The translations under genes were made by a program, and so were the position numbers. This document shows, piece after piece, positions 1-12,339 of a stretch of 64,000 bases of DNA. The notes under the pieces are model-generated. The model searched no databases and was not told the DNA's origin. It was given only the letters and a program-made list of their open reading frames with translations. The DNA is from Dillenia suffruticosa (Eukaryota > Streptophyta > Magnoliopsida > Dilleniales > Dilleniaceae), in NCBI GenBank assembly GCA_033439265.1, contig JAVTVX010000031.1:853501-917500 (forward strand). The letters are read 5' to 3'. Numbering within the stretch: the first letter of the stretch is position 1; the number at the start of each line of letters is the position of its first letter.

Positions 1-420
1 GCGCCACTGCGCGTAATCTTCTGCTAGTGCTCCACAGCGCCAGCGTGCGATTGCCCGAGCATTCCACAGCGCGAGCACAAGCGCGCTCCCACTCGAGAGC
101 GCACCTACGCGCGACCTCGCGCCTGTGCACGGGCGCACTCCAACCCATAAGCGCTCCAGCTCGCGAGCGCGAGCCCTAACCCGTGAGCTCTCCAGCCCAC
201 GAGCGCCCCAGCTCGTAAGCGCGAGCCCTAGCCCGTGAGAGCTCCAGCCCACGAGCACTCCAGCTCGCGAGCGCAAGCCCTCCAGCTCGCGAACGCGAGC
301 CCTAGCCCGTGAGCGCCCGAGCCCGCGAGCCCACTAGCCCGCCAGCCCGCCAGCCCGCAAGCCCGCGAGCCTACCAGCCTATCAGCCCACGAGCCCGCAA
401 CCGGCTTTCTCCTTCGAGAT
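1..420. repeat. GC-rich minisatellite-like tandem repeat
   Basis: Degenerate tandem copies of a roughly 20-40-base unit containing GCGAGCCCTAGCCCGTGAG and CCAGCTCGCGAGCGC run from the window edge to about 400. The base composition is sharply GC-rich compared with the AT-rich sequence that follows. The open frame in it is a by-product of the repeat. The full extent lies beyond the window. Confidence 0.7.
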
Positions 421-429
421 TTCACCTGC

Positions 430-2290
430 ATCTTCGTTGTAGGTAACGATTACGATTTGGTTGAAGATCTAAGATTTGATGTTAAAAATTTGAGTTAGTT
501 GCTAATATCGTTCAAATTTGAAAATTTTACAGGTTTTAGACCAATCTGACGAGCAAACGGAATCTAGAAAGGAGATTGGGTAAATTAAGATTCTATTAAA
601 TTGGGAAGAAAAATCAAAAATCCCTTATGAGGCCTTTATTTGATATTAAATTGGGATGATTTGATTAGGTTGATCTTTTTGGAGACTCAAAGAGTCAGGT
701 TGGATTATTTTGAAAATAAGGAATGACCACCCTCCCTAGAAAGGTGAGTGTGACTCTAATCTCTTGCATGAAATAGTAAAACTTGTTTCTGCCATATTTT
801 CAATAAAACATATTTTCGATATACATTGACTCGACGTGTGATATTAAATTTTAAAACTTGTTTTGTGACATTTGGAGTGTCATAAATTTATGTTCGGATG
901 ACTATGCATCCATGTTTGAAATGAAATGATATTGTGCCATTATTTGAGAACTAGATATGTTTTCTATTCTGCCGTCGCATTGGCTTGGATTTGAAATGAT
1001 TTGATGAATGTATTAGCACACGGATTTGAAATGTTTTTGATGTACTATGTAGGTTGGATGCCCACTAGTTATGCGATGATACGATTCTTACCTGTGGGAC
1101 ATTGTGCCCTTGTGATACTATGATGATGACATTGATAATTCTGTAGCTATGAAGGGCGTTTGTAGAGGCACAGTGTTGCCCGGATACGCTTCTGCAGGAG
1201 GTATCCACAAACGTCATATGTCTAATGGCTATAGGCGCGGCCGGTTGAACTTACGATGGGGGAGGACGTGTGTGACGCCACCGTCTAGCACCGGGTAGGG
1301 TCCTATATACGATGATGAGTTAGCCCCAGCGAACTCATGGCTAACGTCGGGGTAAAGAGCTGCTTTGAAAACTCTTTGCATAATAAAACCCCAGATGCGC
1401 CTGTCCTTGGTCATGGTTGACATTTGCCAGAATCATTTTTGGTTTACTCTGATATTACTTGATTTTGAATGGATGCATATATGTATGATACCGTGTGATT
1501 GAATACATGACTTCACTTCATTGAACATACCATAATTTACTGCAAAAAACTTGAATTATTGTTTATGAATAGTACTATTTGACACTCCAATGTTCACCTG
1601 CACTATTTGTACTTGAGATTAATTCCCTCACTCACTGGGTATCTTCCCATGATACTCACCCCTCTCTTTTCCTTCCTCAGACAGGATTTTTATGATAGAG
1701 CGACATTTCAGGCTCTAGAGGTTTTGACAGCATATCATGGGATTTGGTATTTACGACGGTGAGATTTAAGTTAAATTTGAAATATGAATTTCATACTTTG
1801 TTTTGACCCTGCGCGGTCTTGATATTAAGATCTGTAGTTGGCCATGTATATTATGGAAGGACTGTATAACTTATGGGTCGTTGTGTGCATAACTCTTGCT
1901 TTGGTTCATTTTACTTGTATTGAGACATATGTAAGCGTTTTAAACTTTTTACTTGGAAAATTTGTTGTACATTTGTATAAATTTAGACTCGCTCAGTGTG
2001 GTGACTGCTCATGCTATAGTTGGGCATGACAGTAGAGGTCTGTGGCTAGGATTGTTGGAAATTTACTTAGTTTGGCGTTGTTCTGGATGTCATGCTGTGG
2101 TTGGTGGGTTGTTGTGAGACCGGGATGGCCATTTTATTTTATTTACAAGATGTTTTTTAAATTATACAGGTTTATTTGTATATGGAAAACCTCCGATTTA
2201 TGGGGAAGTTCTATCCGATTTTCTGTAGAAATACAGTCGGCATTCAGGGCAACGGGCGGCTGCTTACGACCCTGGTTCGGGGCATGACAC
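430..2290 (+). mobile_element. probable Ty3/gypsy LTR or LTR remnant
   Basis: This non-coding stretch has the look of a plant Ty3/gypsy LTR. A pyrimidine-rich block around 1625-1680 (CTCACTGGGTATCTTCCC, then CACCCCTCTC) is followed by T-rich sequence, and it ends in a GGTTCGGGGCATGACA-type terminus at about 2273-2288, resembling the 3' ends of many Tekay/Athila-like LTRs. Small open frames at 1838-2287 show no recognisable domain. No second LTR, primer-binding site or target duplication was found, so the call rests on terminal resemblance only. Confidence 0.35.
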
Positions 2291-3285
2291 AGTAAGTTTC
2301 TAAAACTAGATAAATAACTAGATGCTAAACAGATGCTAGAAAAGACTTTTCGTCCCATCAAGCAACTCTCGAGCCCTAATAACAAAAGAGCACAAGAGCA
2401 ATGATGAGCTACATGAAGCCCAATAGAACATGCCGGTACAAACCCACCATACCAGTAGCCTTTGACTTGCCTAACTATCATGACAGAACCTTGTACCTAC
2501 GATCCCTTTATTGACGGAATCTTTTACCCATGGCCTTAGCCGCCACACTTCCCTTGTACGCCAAACCTGCAGAAGAACATAAATTCTCTCAAACCTAAGG
2601 CCCTCCTCGAAGCATAGTCTTTTCCTAGCATACCCCGGTAAAAGGCTCTACTAAAATCTACCATGGCTTGTGGTGTGTGTGTGTATATACTCGAGGAGTG
2701 GAAACCATGTAGTCAAATCCCCTTTCAAAACTGAAGAAACATTCAACATTTAATAACTGCCTTAATTCCCATTATGCCTTTTTTATTTACCCATAATACT
2801 TCATGTGTCCTTTCGATTTCCCCAATAACTACAACATTTACTCAAAATCCCTAACACCAGATGATGATACAAACAATATTGCATTTAACATACCGCACTA
2901 ACATCTTTTTGAATTCTTATCCATTTAAAACTACTCTTGAAGATATTCCTATGGAATGACACCAAGAGTCGGGGCCAAGTAATGGAGTATGGCTTGAAGA
3001 CCCATTATCATAAAATTTAATCTCGAGGTCCAACAGACAAAATGTACCAAAACGTGTCATTGATAAGAGATATATCTCTTGGTGTTGTTGATAAGGGATA
3101 TATCTCTCGGATATGTAAACACGGGTCACTCCCTTCGTACCTCCTGATTAGATCCTTTTCGGTTGACAGCTGATTGGCTTCAACACCTTCTGAATGCTCG
3201 ACATTGTTATTCAATCCACTAAAGTAATACTCACTTTTTCTTAAATTGTAGGAACAACCTCTTGTAATTAGGAAGAAAATCTACT
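2291..3285. other. unassigned intergenic sequence
   Basis: No coding exon or structured element is recognised. A short imperfect direct repeat (TTGATAAGRGATATATCTCT) occurs at about 3059-3110. The right boundary is where recognisable copia RNase H sequence begins, so this stretch may replace the lost 3' end of that element. Confidence 0.4.
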
Positions 3286-3793
3286 TTATTTCTTGGAAGA
3301 CCATGATACTAACATATTTCCAAAGAATTGATAAGTATCACTATTACTTTTTCTATCTAATTTGCATCTCACAAAATCAGTATTAGAGAATCCATGTAAC
3401 TGAAAGCTTAAATTTCTGTCATATCGAAAATCTAGATATGTGGTGTTTTTTAGATACCGAAAAATTTTTTTAACTGCTACCAAATGAGACTTTGGATCTA
3501 ATTGGAATCTTATACAAAGATATACATTGAATTGTATGTTTGGTCTCAAAGCAGTGAGATACAGAAGTGATCAAATCATAGTTCTGCATAATTTTTGGCA
3601 TACTAACTTGTCATTTTCATTTTTATCTAATTTTATACTTATGCTTATGGACGTGGTATTTCCTTTACATTCATTGAACCCAAATCTTTTAATTAAATCA
3701 TTAGTATATTTTGATTGATTAACAAATATTTCATTTTCAGATTGCTTAATCTGAAATTCTAGGAAATAGTTTGACTCTCCCACCATACTCATT

Positions 3794-4321
3794 TCAAATT
3801 TTCTTTGTAAATTCTTCACACATTTTTATACTAATTCCTCCAAAAATTATATCATTTACATATATTTGGATTATTAGAAAGTTATCTTTTTTTCTTTTGA
3901 TGAAGAGAGTTGTGTCTATCTTTTCTCTTTCAAAGTTATTTTCAATTAGGAAATTACTAAATTTTTCATACCAAATTCTAAGAGTTTGTTTCAAACCATA
4001 TAAGGTTTTGGTCAGTTTGAAGACATGTTCTAGAAATTTCAGATCTTCAAAACCATATGGTTGTTCTACATATACAGTCTCATTTAAATAGCTACTTAGA
4101 AAGATACTTTTAACATCTATTTGATATAATTTGAAGTTCATATAACAGTAGAAGGTTAGAAACATGCTAATTACTTCTAATCTAACCACTGGAGTATATG
4201 TTTCATTGTAGTCGTTTCTCTCCTCTTGGCTATATCTTTTGGCCACTAATCTTATTTTATTTCTTGTGATTATTTTATATTTATCAAGTTTATTTTTAAA
4301 TACACATTTAGTTCTAATCAT
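3794..4321 (-). pseudogene. copia reverse transcriptase fragment of element B
   Basis: About 175 codons encode a Ty1/copia reverse transcriptase (RVT_2 type). Visible landmarks are ARLVAKRYSQEE-like sequence at the start, the YTPVVRLE motif, DVKSIFLSSYLNETVYVEQP, YGLKQTLRIWYEKFS and YVNDIIFGG. The catalytic box reads YVND rather than YVDD, losing one metal-binding aspartate. The frame is bounded by stops and is not joined to integrase or RNase H, so this copy is inactive. Confidence 0.9.
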
Positions 4322-4757
4322 AGATTGATCCGATGGTCTAGGGATAAAATTCTATACTTTGTTTCTTTCGAATTGGTTTAATTCATCTTGTATGGTCATT
4401 ATCCAATTTTCATCTCTTAATACTTCCTCCACATTCTTAGATTCATTCTAAGAGATGAATATTATATATTCACATTGATTTTGTAAGGATGATCAGGTTC
4501 TAACACCTAAATCTATATCTTCTATTATGTTTTCTACATTTACATCTTTTCTGATTTGAGAATATATATTTGATTTCTCGGTCTTATTGAATTTCATCCT
4601 TTTATTTTTGTTCAGTGAGTTCATTGACTTCTTCTTACTGAGAATTCATATTTTCAGTAAGATTCAATTCATTAAGCTTTTTAGATAAATCTTCATCATC
4701 TGATCTTCTTTAATCAGTGTCATTCGTCAAATTCCACATGTATTGATTCTTCTACTA

Positions 4758-5135
4758 TCATGATTCTTTTGTTATAAACTCTATATATCTTACTGTCAAA
4801 TAGTCTAAGAAGATTTCTTCATCACTTTTAGTATTAAATTTTCTTAAGCCTTCTTTTTCATTATTCAGAACAAAACATTTGTATCCAAAAATTCTAAAAT
4901 AGGCTATATTGGGTTTCTTTTCTTTGTAAAGCTCATAAGGAGTTTTTTTTTTTAAGATTGCTCTGATTAATGCCTTATTCAGGATGTAGAAAGCAGTATT
5001 TATTGCCTCTGCCCAAAAACATTTTAGCAGATTATACTCACAGAGTATGGTCTTAGCTATTTCTTGCAGTGTTCTATTCTTCATTTCTATTACCCCATTC
5101 TGTTGAGATGTCAAGTATTGAGAAGTTATGATCAA
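4758..5135 (-). pseudogene. copia integrase core fragment of element B
   Basis: The frame carries the C-terminal half of a copia rve-type integrase: TSQQNGVIEMKNRTLQEIAK, then FWAEAINTAFYILNKA, then the IFGYKCFVLN region that follows the DDE core. The catalytic glutamate lies in the NGVIEMKNRTL motif. The upstream part of the integrase (HHCC region and first aspartate) is at about 5296-5517 in a separate frame, so the coding sequence is frameshifted. Confidence 0.85.
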
Positions 5136-5295
5136 TACTATGATTATTACAGAATTCTTTCATGGTTTTATTTTCAAATTATTTATCGTGATCACTTTTG
5201 ATACTTTTAATTGATATTCCTATTTCATTTTTAATTTTTTTGCACAGTTTGATGAAAGTTTCACTGACTTCCTCCTTCTTGGCAAGGAATAGAAT

Positions 5296-5924
5296 CTAAG
5301 TGTATCTAAAGTAATCATAGATGATTACAAAACTATAATGTTTTCTTACTAAACTTTGAGTTCTAGTTGATCCAAATAAGTTGATGTGAAGAACTTTTAG
5401 AGAGCTGCTAGTAGATACATAGTTTTTGAGTTTGAAGGAAGTTTTAATTTGTTTTTTTTTCATGCATGCATCACACAACCTATCCTTTTCGTATTTTAAT
5501 TTAGGTAGACATTTCACAATGTCTTTCCTGAGTGTTTTTGATTTGTGTCTATACTTGCGTGTCCTAATCTCCTATGCCACAGCCATGAGTTGTTCTTACT
5601 TAATGCAACTAGGCAAAACTCACTTTGAATTTCTAATTGATTTAAATCAATCACATAGATGTTTTCTCTTCTAAAACTAGTGAATTTAATACTATTAGAG
5701 AATTTATCAATAATAGAGTAAGCATCAGATTCAAATATAACAGTGTAACTTTTATCATACAGTTGACTGATGCTTAACAGACTGAATTTAAGATCAGAAA
5801 CAGGAAGAATATTCTGAATTTGAGAGTTAGTGAACTTATCTCTAACCTTGTCTATCCCAATGACTTTCCTTTTAGAGTTGTCACCAAAAGCCATATTTTC
5901 TCCTTTCTTTTCCTCAAGAGACAA
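5296..5924 (-). pseudogene. copia gag-pre-integrase and integrase zinc-binding region of element B
   Basis: Two adjoining frames (5514-5924 and 5296-5517) encode the gag_pre-integrase module. The first has FSLLSISQLYDKSYTVIF then SWLWHRRLGHASID. The second continues with DRLCDACMKKKQIKTSF (HHCC zinc-binding half) and the start of the rve core (LHINLFGSTRTQS, where HxDLxGP is usual). A frame break separates them. Same strand and order as the integrase core downstream. Confidence 0.85.
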
Positions 5925-7383
5925 AAATTTTGAGACATCTCTAGTCAGATGTCTTGAACATCCACTGTCAATGCATCATACTGACTTTCCAAGAGATTCC
6001 CTTGATTTCTGACAGACTTGTAACAAGATTCAATCACACTTTTGCCTTTGATACCTACACTTTTTGGGTCTGGCTAAGTTAGCTTTGATTTGATTTTCGA
6101 GAATCCATTTTAGGTTTATTTTTTATGAGTTCTTAAACCAGCAAGTGTAAACAAAGTGTCCAAATCTTTTACAGTTGGTACATTTGTTATTATTCACACC
6201 TGAGTTATTAACAATGATGGAAAATATACCCCTAAGTTTAAAAATTTTTTGATTTGTGCCCCAATTTCATGCATGTGTGATATCTTTCTAATTTGACATT
6301 TTTTTTAACTAGGTATGAAAAATTTATATAACTTCTTTTGGTTTTGTGTAGATTATATCTTATTCCAATTTTATCAAATACTACTCTTTGTGTTCCTAAG
6401 ATGACATTTAGTTTTTCTTGACCATGTATGAATTTCATTAGTATAGTACTTTGCCTAATATTTTTTTCTTTTTGTTTAGTTAATTCCTTTCGTAAAGTTA
6501 TGTGATTTTTACTATTCTTTTCATTTTGCTAATCCAGATGTTTATTCTCTAATTTATTTTCAATCTCAGCAATTTTCAATTCTAATTTAGTATTTTTCTC
6601 TCTTAATTCATTTGCTTCTGTTTTTTAATTTTCTAATATTTTAACAATTTCAATCACGTCTTTTTCTAACAAATTTTTTTTTTCTATTTTTTATGTGATT
6701 CTAGTAATGTTTCATGCAGTTCAGTGATGATGAAATTGTTTTTATCAGAATTAGAACAATAGAAATAGGAAGTAGAATTTATCTCACTATCGAAGAATTC
6801 TTCATTGGCCATGAAACATATATTAGCTTGTTTCTCTGCTTGTTTTTCTCCACTTGAGCTAAAGTCTTGATCATTCCACACTACAAGTGCCTTCTTCGTT
6901 TTTTTTTCCTTTCTTTCTTATTTTTCTTTTCATCCTTTTTTAGTTGGGGATAATCAGCTTTTATGTATTCCAATTTCTTGCACTCAAAGCACTTGATTCT
7001 TCTTTTTTTGCTGGCCTTTTGAAGTATGACTTGTTCTTGTTTCTTTTTCGCATCATAAACTTCTTGAATCTTTGGCCAGTAGTGTTTCATCTTCTTCATC
7101 GTCTTTTTTTTTTTAGTTTAAGGTGCTTTCATCACTGTCAGTTTTAAGAGCCACTCCTTTACCTCTTTCATCTTTTCCTAGCTCCTTCACATTCAATTTC
7201 ATCTTATGGGTTATTAATGAGTTCATCCATTGTCAAGGTTTTAACATTCTTTGAATATTCTATTACTGTAAGTTTAGATTCTCAAGACTTTGGTAGGCTC
7301 CTCAGAATCTTATCCACCATATCTTCTTGAGGAATTCCCTTTCCAAGTAATTTTGATTTATATGTTACCTTATTGAACCTTGT

Positions 7384-9022
7384 TGTTGACACTAAATATA
7401 ATAACCTAGAGGGGTAAATAAGTTATTTACAAATTTTAATTAATTATAGGGATTTAAAACTTGATTTACACAAATAAACAAAGAAAAAGGAAATAGAATT
7501 TGACACACACAATTTATAGTGGTTCTACCTTCTTTGTGTACCTCCATTCTCAGATTTTACCAGAATTTTCAACTCCACTATTCTATTCAAGAATTACAAA
7601 TTAACTTTCAGTGGTGCTCGTGAACCATACAAATATTTTCCCTAATACTTCAATTTGATTTTCACATGATCAAGCTAACCTAATCTAATACCTTTCATTG
7701 CCGCTTAGGCTCGAGATATAGAATATTACAACTCTGATATTTTTCAATAGATAGAGAAACAAAGACAATGTAAAGCTATTAATTTTCAGATTTTCAAAAC
7801 GAACCAAAACAATGCAATAAGATTCAAAATCAGAATTTCTCAAAAATGATTCTCAATACTGTTCAGTGCAATCCCCTACATTCTTTATCTTTGACTTTTT
7901 ACTTTTATAATCAGAGCAAAGATTTTAGCTGTTGAGTGCCATTGAACAAATGAACGTTAGACACAGTAGGTTGCTCTATCGAGGTTACAAGTAGACTTGT
8001 CTTTATAATTTGAATTCATGAGTGGTCTTGATAGATGTATGAGTCTACTTGTCAAGACTTAGAATGTGAGAGGCAAGAGGACTTGTGTAGACTATGAGTC
8101 GGCTTGCTAAATTATAGGTCCTCTTGTCTTTTAGTTAACTCACCTTAACATGATTATAAGAAGACTTGTTTAGTCTTGAGTTCGTTTGACAACTGTATAA
8201 GTCCATTTGTTAATGTGAGAGGTAAGGAGACTTGTCTTCACCATGAGTGGCCTTATATAAATAATGAGTCGCCATAACATTGTCTTTCATTTTACAAGGC
8301 GACTTATATTTATGGATAAGACGACTTATAAACTAAAAACTTTGGTTAGATCGTCTTGTGTTCATAGTTGGGTCGCCTCATTTGTTGTGCAGACTACTCT
8401 TTCTGAGGCATGAATAGGCCAGATTGTCTTGTGCATGACTTTGAGTCATCCTATAAGTATGCAGACTATTACTTCTGTGACATATTTTCCTCAGGTCATC
8501 TTGTCCATTTTATGGAGGCAACTTATGCTTTTGTTTTTCTATTTAGGTCACCTTGTGTTTATATTTGGGTCGTCTTATGAGTGATTAGGTCGTCTTGAAC
8601 TTAAGGTTGAGTCACCTTTGAGTGCTACAGAATTATACTTATGAGGTTCAACTATGTCAGGTCGTCTTGTCTCAAATGCCAGATCATCTTAGGTTTTGTG
8701 CAGACATATTCTTCTGAGGCTTGACTTCCTTAGGTTGTCTTATGCTAATTGTCAGGTCACCTTAGGTGCTCTGCAGACTTAGAATTATGAGCCTTGATTA
8801 CCTTAGGTCGTCTTATGTCAAATCTCAGGTCGCCTTGTCAATTTTTACTTAGTCAAATTTCTATCAATCATGCTCATAAGTCATCTTGTGCATATGAGTA
8901 AAGCGACTTGGACATCTAGAACCAATTTTAGCAATTATTCTAATTTATTTCTACTTTAAATTAATTACCTAAAATCAACATTTATTACTTCTAATTATCA
9001 TCAAAATCTATTTTGTTCAACA
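7384..9022 (-). repeat. 3' LTR of Sirevirus-like element A
   Basis: This 1,639-bp LTR begins TGTTGACACT and ends TTTTGTTCAACA, with short terminal inverted repeats TGTTGA/TCAACA. It matches 12340-14021 nearly throughout with scattered substitutions. From about 7970 to 8910 it carries dozens of degenerate copies of GTCGTCTTG, GTCGCCTTG or CAAGGCGACTT at irregular spacing. Immediately outside its right end on the minus strand is a PPT-like run AAAAATGGGGGAGA. Confidence 0.9.
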
Positions 9023-9500
9023 ATCTCCCCCATTTTTAATGATAGCAAAACCCAATTTGAAATAATTGATAAAATTGTTTGAAAAATCTCAAAATATTCC
9101 CCCTCAACTAATACCATATCAATTCAAGTTTTGAAATACCTTTGATTAGCCTTAAGCTTCACTTTCTCTTAGAGATATGCATTATGTGCTATATATACTT
9201 AATTTTATGATGTGTATGATTGATATCCTATTGCTCTCCTCCTCTTTCTTTTGAATACAACTACCATTTTCACTTATACAATCATCCTTTATTGTTACAT
9301 CATTGAGAAACATATTCTATCTATACTCAATGCAAATTCATCCTAATATGGATATTGAATATGTCATAACACAATTACATACTTCATACGAATATGAAAC
9401 AATTACATACTTCATTCAACATAAACACGCCAGAACATCAATACACCAAAACATATATACTTTTCTCCCCCTTTTTTATCATCAGCAAAATAAGTGCACA
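9023..9500 (-). promoter_or_regulatory. polypurine tract region with repeated PPT-like motifs
   Basis: On the minus strand GGGGGAGA directly abuts the 3' LTR (9023-9035). Similar purine blocks recur near 9098-9106 (GAGGGGGAA) and 9464-9476 (AAAAAGGGGGAG, preceded by TTTTGCTGATGAT). Multiple PPT-like copies upstream of the 3' LTR are characteristic of plant Sireviruses. They are the basis for assigning this copia lineage. Confidence 0.7.
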
Positions 9501-9659
9501 TTGTCATTGAAGAGAATGTGAACGTCAAACATAACATCAAAATAAGTATGCAATGTCCTTGAAGAAAGTGTCCGCAAAAGGAAGAGACTAGCCAAACTAA
9601 CATCAAACATAAAAATAGAGAAAATGTTAACTTTACAAGTAAGAAAAGATGTTGATTCC

Positions 9660-10910
9660 TTAGACATGTAGCTCATCGGATGGAATGATGGAAGGATCAA
9701 TTTGTGGAGAACTCGAAAGACCAGTTGGATCTTTGTGAATTAAGGATTCCAAAGCATTCATTTTGTCATGAAAGGTCTTATTTTGGTCTTCCAATTCATT
9801 CAACTTGGCATGAGTGAGAGAATTTTGATCTTCAATTTTGAGAAGTTGTGATTGGATGTGCACCAAAGAACCCCCAATCATATCCATGGTGACTTCAGAA
9901 GATGGAATAGATATGGATGGAGCACCATAGGAGGGTGTGATTTGAAGTGATTGAGCTTTAATTTCTTCAGATGGTAGTTCCTTAGATGGTTCACTTGGTC
10001 CCGCCTCATCGTGTTTCCTCTTCTTACTACCCTCTTCTTGATCTTCTTCCAACTTCTCATAGACTCCATTCTTCAACACCCACTAAGCCTTTTTCAGTGA
10101 TTGTTCCCCAATACCATGTTTCATACTTAATTTTGTGTAAATCTCCTTTTTCAAATCAATCTTTTTCACTATCAACACATCTGAAATCAGAGAGCAGTAG
10201 GGTAGATTTGCAGATTTGGATTTGGTCATTTCAATCATGAAATAAGGCATTAGGAAGTGGAGTCCAAGGTTTTTACCATCCATAATACAGGTCATTAACT
10301 AAAGATCCTCTTTGGTTATGTAGGTATGATTTCTTCCTCTAGGCCTAAGAACATAAGTGATGATAAGATGTAGAAGACGCTCATGAATTCCTAAATTCTT
10401 TGCATTCAGATCCACTTCACTTATATCCGACACATTTGCATTCCTAAACACAATCCTAACACATTCAATTTGAGCCATCTTCATGTATTTCTCACATCTA
10501 ACAGAGGGAGTTTATTCTAAATTGTACATCATGCACATTACTTTGGGAGTGAGCATGATTTACTTTTACTTAATGTGTGTCTTGAAAGCGTATAATGCCA
10601 TTCCCGTAGGAAAATGGAAATGTGTCTCAAACACATGATCTCCAGTCTCCTCAACAACTTCCATATTATTATTGAACTTCCTAACTAAAATGTCATAAAT
10701 ATTCTCATTCGGACTCATTAAAGAACTAGGCAAGATGTGTGAGGGATGTCGTTCATATGGAAACCCAATTTTCTTAAGAAAGTCCCAATTTATAAGCCTT
10801 CCTAGGTTCATCTTTCTTTTTGAAAAATTAGTGATAAAGGACTTACTTTTCTTCAACGAAGGGAAGTCACTCTCGTTGAATTTTGCTGGGTTCTTCATCT
10901 TTGGTGCCAT
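9660..10910 (-). pseudogene. extra ORF of Sirevirus-like element A (env-position, inactive)
   Basis: Between RNase H and the 3' LTR, one reading frame of about 417 codons starts at MAPKMKNPAKFNESDFPSLKK and runs without a frameshift to the stop at 9660. Only about five in-frame nonsense codons interrupt it (near 10566, 10560, 10515, 10299 and 10083). The C-terminal part is acidic and coiled-coil-like, with KLEEDQEEGSKKRKHDEAGP and heptad-like IEDQNSLTHAKLNELEDQNK. Some Sireviruses carry an additional ORF at this position. No transmembrane segment was noticed and no function is assigned. Confidence 0.7.
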
Positions 10911-11269
10911 AAGGAATGCTTTGGACTTATGTATTGAGAATGGGAGACTTTAGAAGGTTACGGTTTTTATAAGTGAGGTGGTATCTCTTTGTTCTTCACC
11001 GAAGGTACTAAAGTCGAGTAAGTCTATTGACGATTCGAATGGCTCGAGTAAGAAAGGTAACACTTGTTCGAGAGAGAAAGAGAATGCGAGAGGATGAAAA
11101 TGAGAGGATGATTCATGAAGGGGCAAATAAGATTTGGGTTCTTAATTTGAGAGAAATGGTTGGAGGGATTGTGAAAAGATTTGATATTTAAACCTATATT
11201 GATGGATTAGGGTCGAGTTCCGGTTATTGGTAGATAGAAAATGGATCTAGGTTTAGGATTTTGAATTTG

Positions 11270-11760
11270 ATCCACATAAGTCGATTTGGTTAAGCTTATA
11301 AATCGACTTGTCTTTACATACAAGGCGACTAGCATTAAATTGCAAGTCGTCTTATGAGAGAGAAACCTTAAGACATCAGGTCATCCTCCCAGATACGTGA
11401 GGCGATTTAGAAATATCTGCAAATAAATTTTCTGTAACATGATCATGATGAGTCGTCTTGTATTTATTACAAGGCGACTTGTAAAGTCAAGAGACGATTT
11501 AGAAAAATAATATAAGTCTGTTTGTTATCCTCAAGTCGCCTTCTCGATTTATTGAGGTGTCTTAGTTATGTTTTTCAGAGTCACTTCTGTGACTGATATT
11601 TGACGAGTCGTCTCATTCCTTCAGTAGGACGACTTGCTGAGATAGTTTTGTTCTCAAGACAACTTGTTCTCAGAACAAGGCGACTTGTCATCTCAATTCC
11701 GAACCAGTAAGGCGTCTTACTTATCCTATAAGATGACCCGTCCTTCGGTCAAATTTCATG
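11270..11760. repeat. GTCG-motif array inside element A, outside its LTRs
   Basis: Between RNase H and the extra ORF lies a non-coding stretch with the same iterated motif found in the LTRs (AAGTCGTCTTAT, ACAAGGCGACTTGT and variants, at least a dozen). It is shorter than an LTR and shows no TG..CA boundaries. It may be an internally rearranged LTR piece or an independent copy of the motif array. Confidence 0.6.
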
Positions 11761-11879
11761 ACTATGAAAATTTTCTTAAAAATTTCTCTTATAATTATTA
11801 TCTTTAAATGATTATAGAATAAGTTTAGATATATTTGAATCAAGAATTCATTCCATTTTTCATAATTCTCTTCTTAGAT

Positions 11880-12310
11880 TGTAAAATATTTCTCTATCCA
11901 AGGGTTTGATAAAAATATCCGCAATTTATTTTTCAGTTTCTATATATTCTACAATTATATCCTTTTTGAGTGCATGATCTCTAATAAAATGATATTTTAC
12001 CTTAATGTGCTTAGTCCTAGAGCGATACACTTGATTTTTTGTCAAATTTATTGCACTAGTGTTGTCAATTTTTATTGGAACATTTTCCAATTTCAAATCA
12101 TAATTCTCAAGTTGATACTTGATCCATAAGACTTGTACACAACATTGCCCTACAGCCACATACTCTGCTTCTGTGGTTGAGTAGCAATACTATTTTACTT
12201 TCTAGAAGACCAAGATACTAGCATATTTTTAAAAAATTGACAAGTACCACTTGTACTCTTTCTATCTATTTTACAAGCATCTAGTAAAATCGGCATCTAA
12301 AATTTAAGAT
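11880..12310 (-). pseudogene. RNase H C-terminal fragment of element A
   Basis: The minus-strand reading includes STTEAEYVAVGQCC, VLWIKYQLENYDLK, IKIDNTSAINLTKN and SRTKHIKVKYHFIRDH, the conserved C-terminal half of copia RNase H. The upstream part (DADFTRCL...) is in broken frames close to the truncated 5' LTR at 12340. This shows that an internal deletion joins the 5' LTR almost directly to RNase H. Confidence 0.9.
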
Positions 12311-12339
12311 TATTGTATGAGATTCTTTAGGTTATTTAA

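Larger units (their letters stand above)
3286..7383 (-). mobile_element. Sirevirus-like copia element B, gag-pol portion (3' truncated, decayed)
   Basis: Read on the minus strand from 7383 down, the domains are in copia order. Gag and its CCHC knuckles (one near 6140-6190 as KCTNCKRFGH, one degenerate near 6990-7030) come first. The pre-integrase motif SWLWHRRLGHASID (about 5540-5600) and integrase core with QQNGVIEMKNRTL (about 5060-5110) follow. Reverse transcriptase (3794-4321) has YQIDVKSIFLSSYL and a YVND box where YVDD is usual. RNase H begins at 3286-3549 and breaks off just after SWSSKK. Frameshifts and stops are frequent. The rest of RNase H, the polypurine tract and the 3' LTR are missing. 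The gag start lies at 14027-14520, on the other side of inserted element A. Confidence 0.9.

Noticed and set aside
228..431. 67-codon minus-strand frame in the GC-rich start of the window
   Set aside because: Leu/Ala/Gly-rich translation of a tandem repeat, not a gene.
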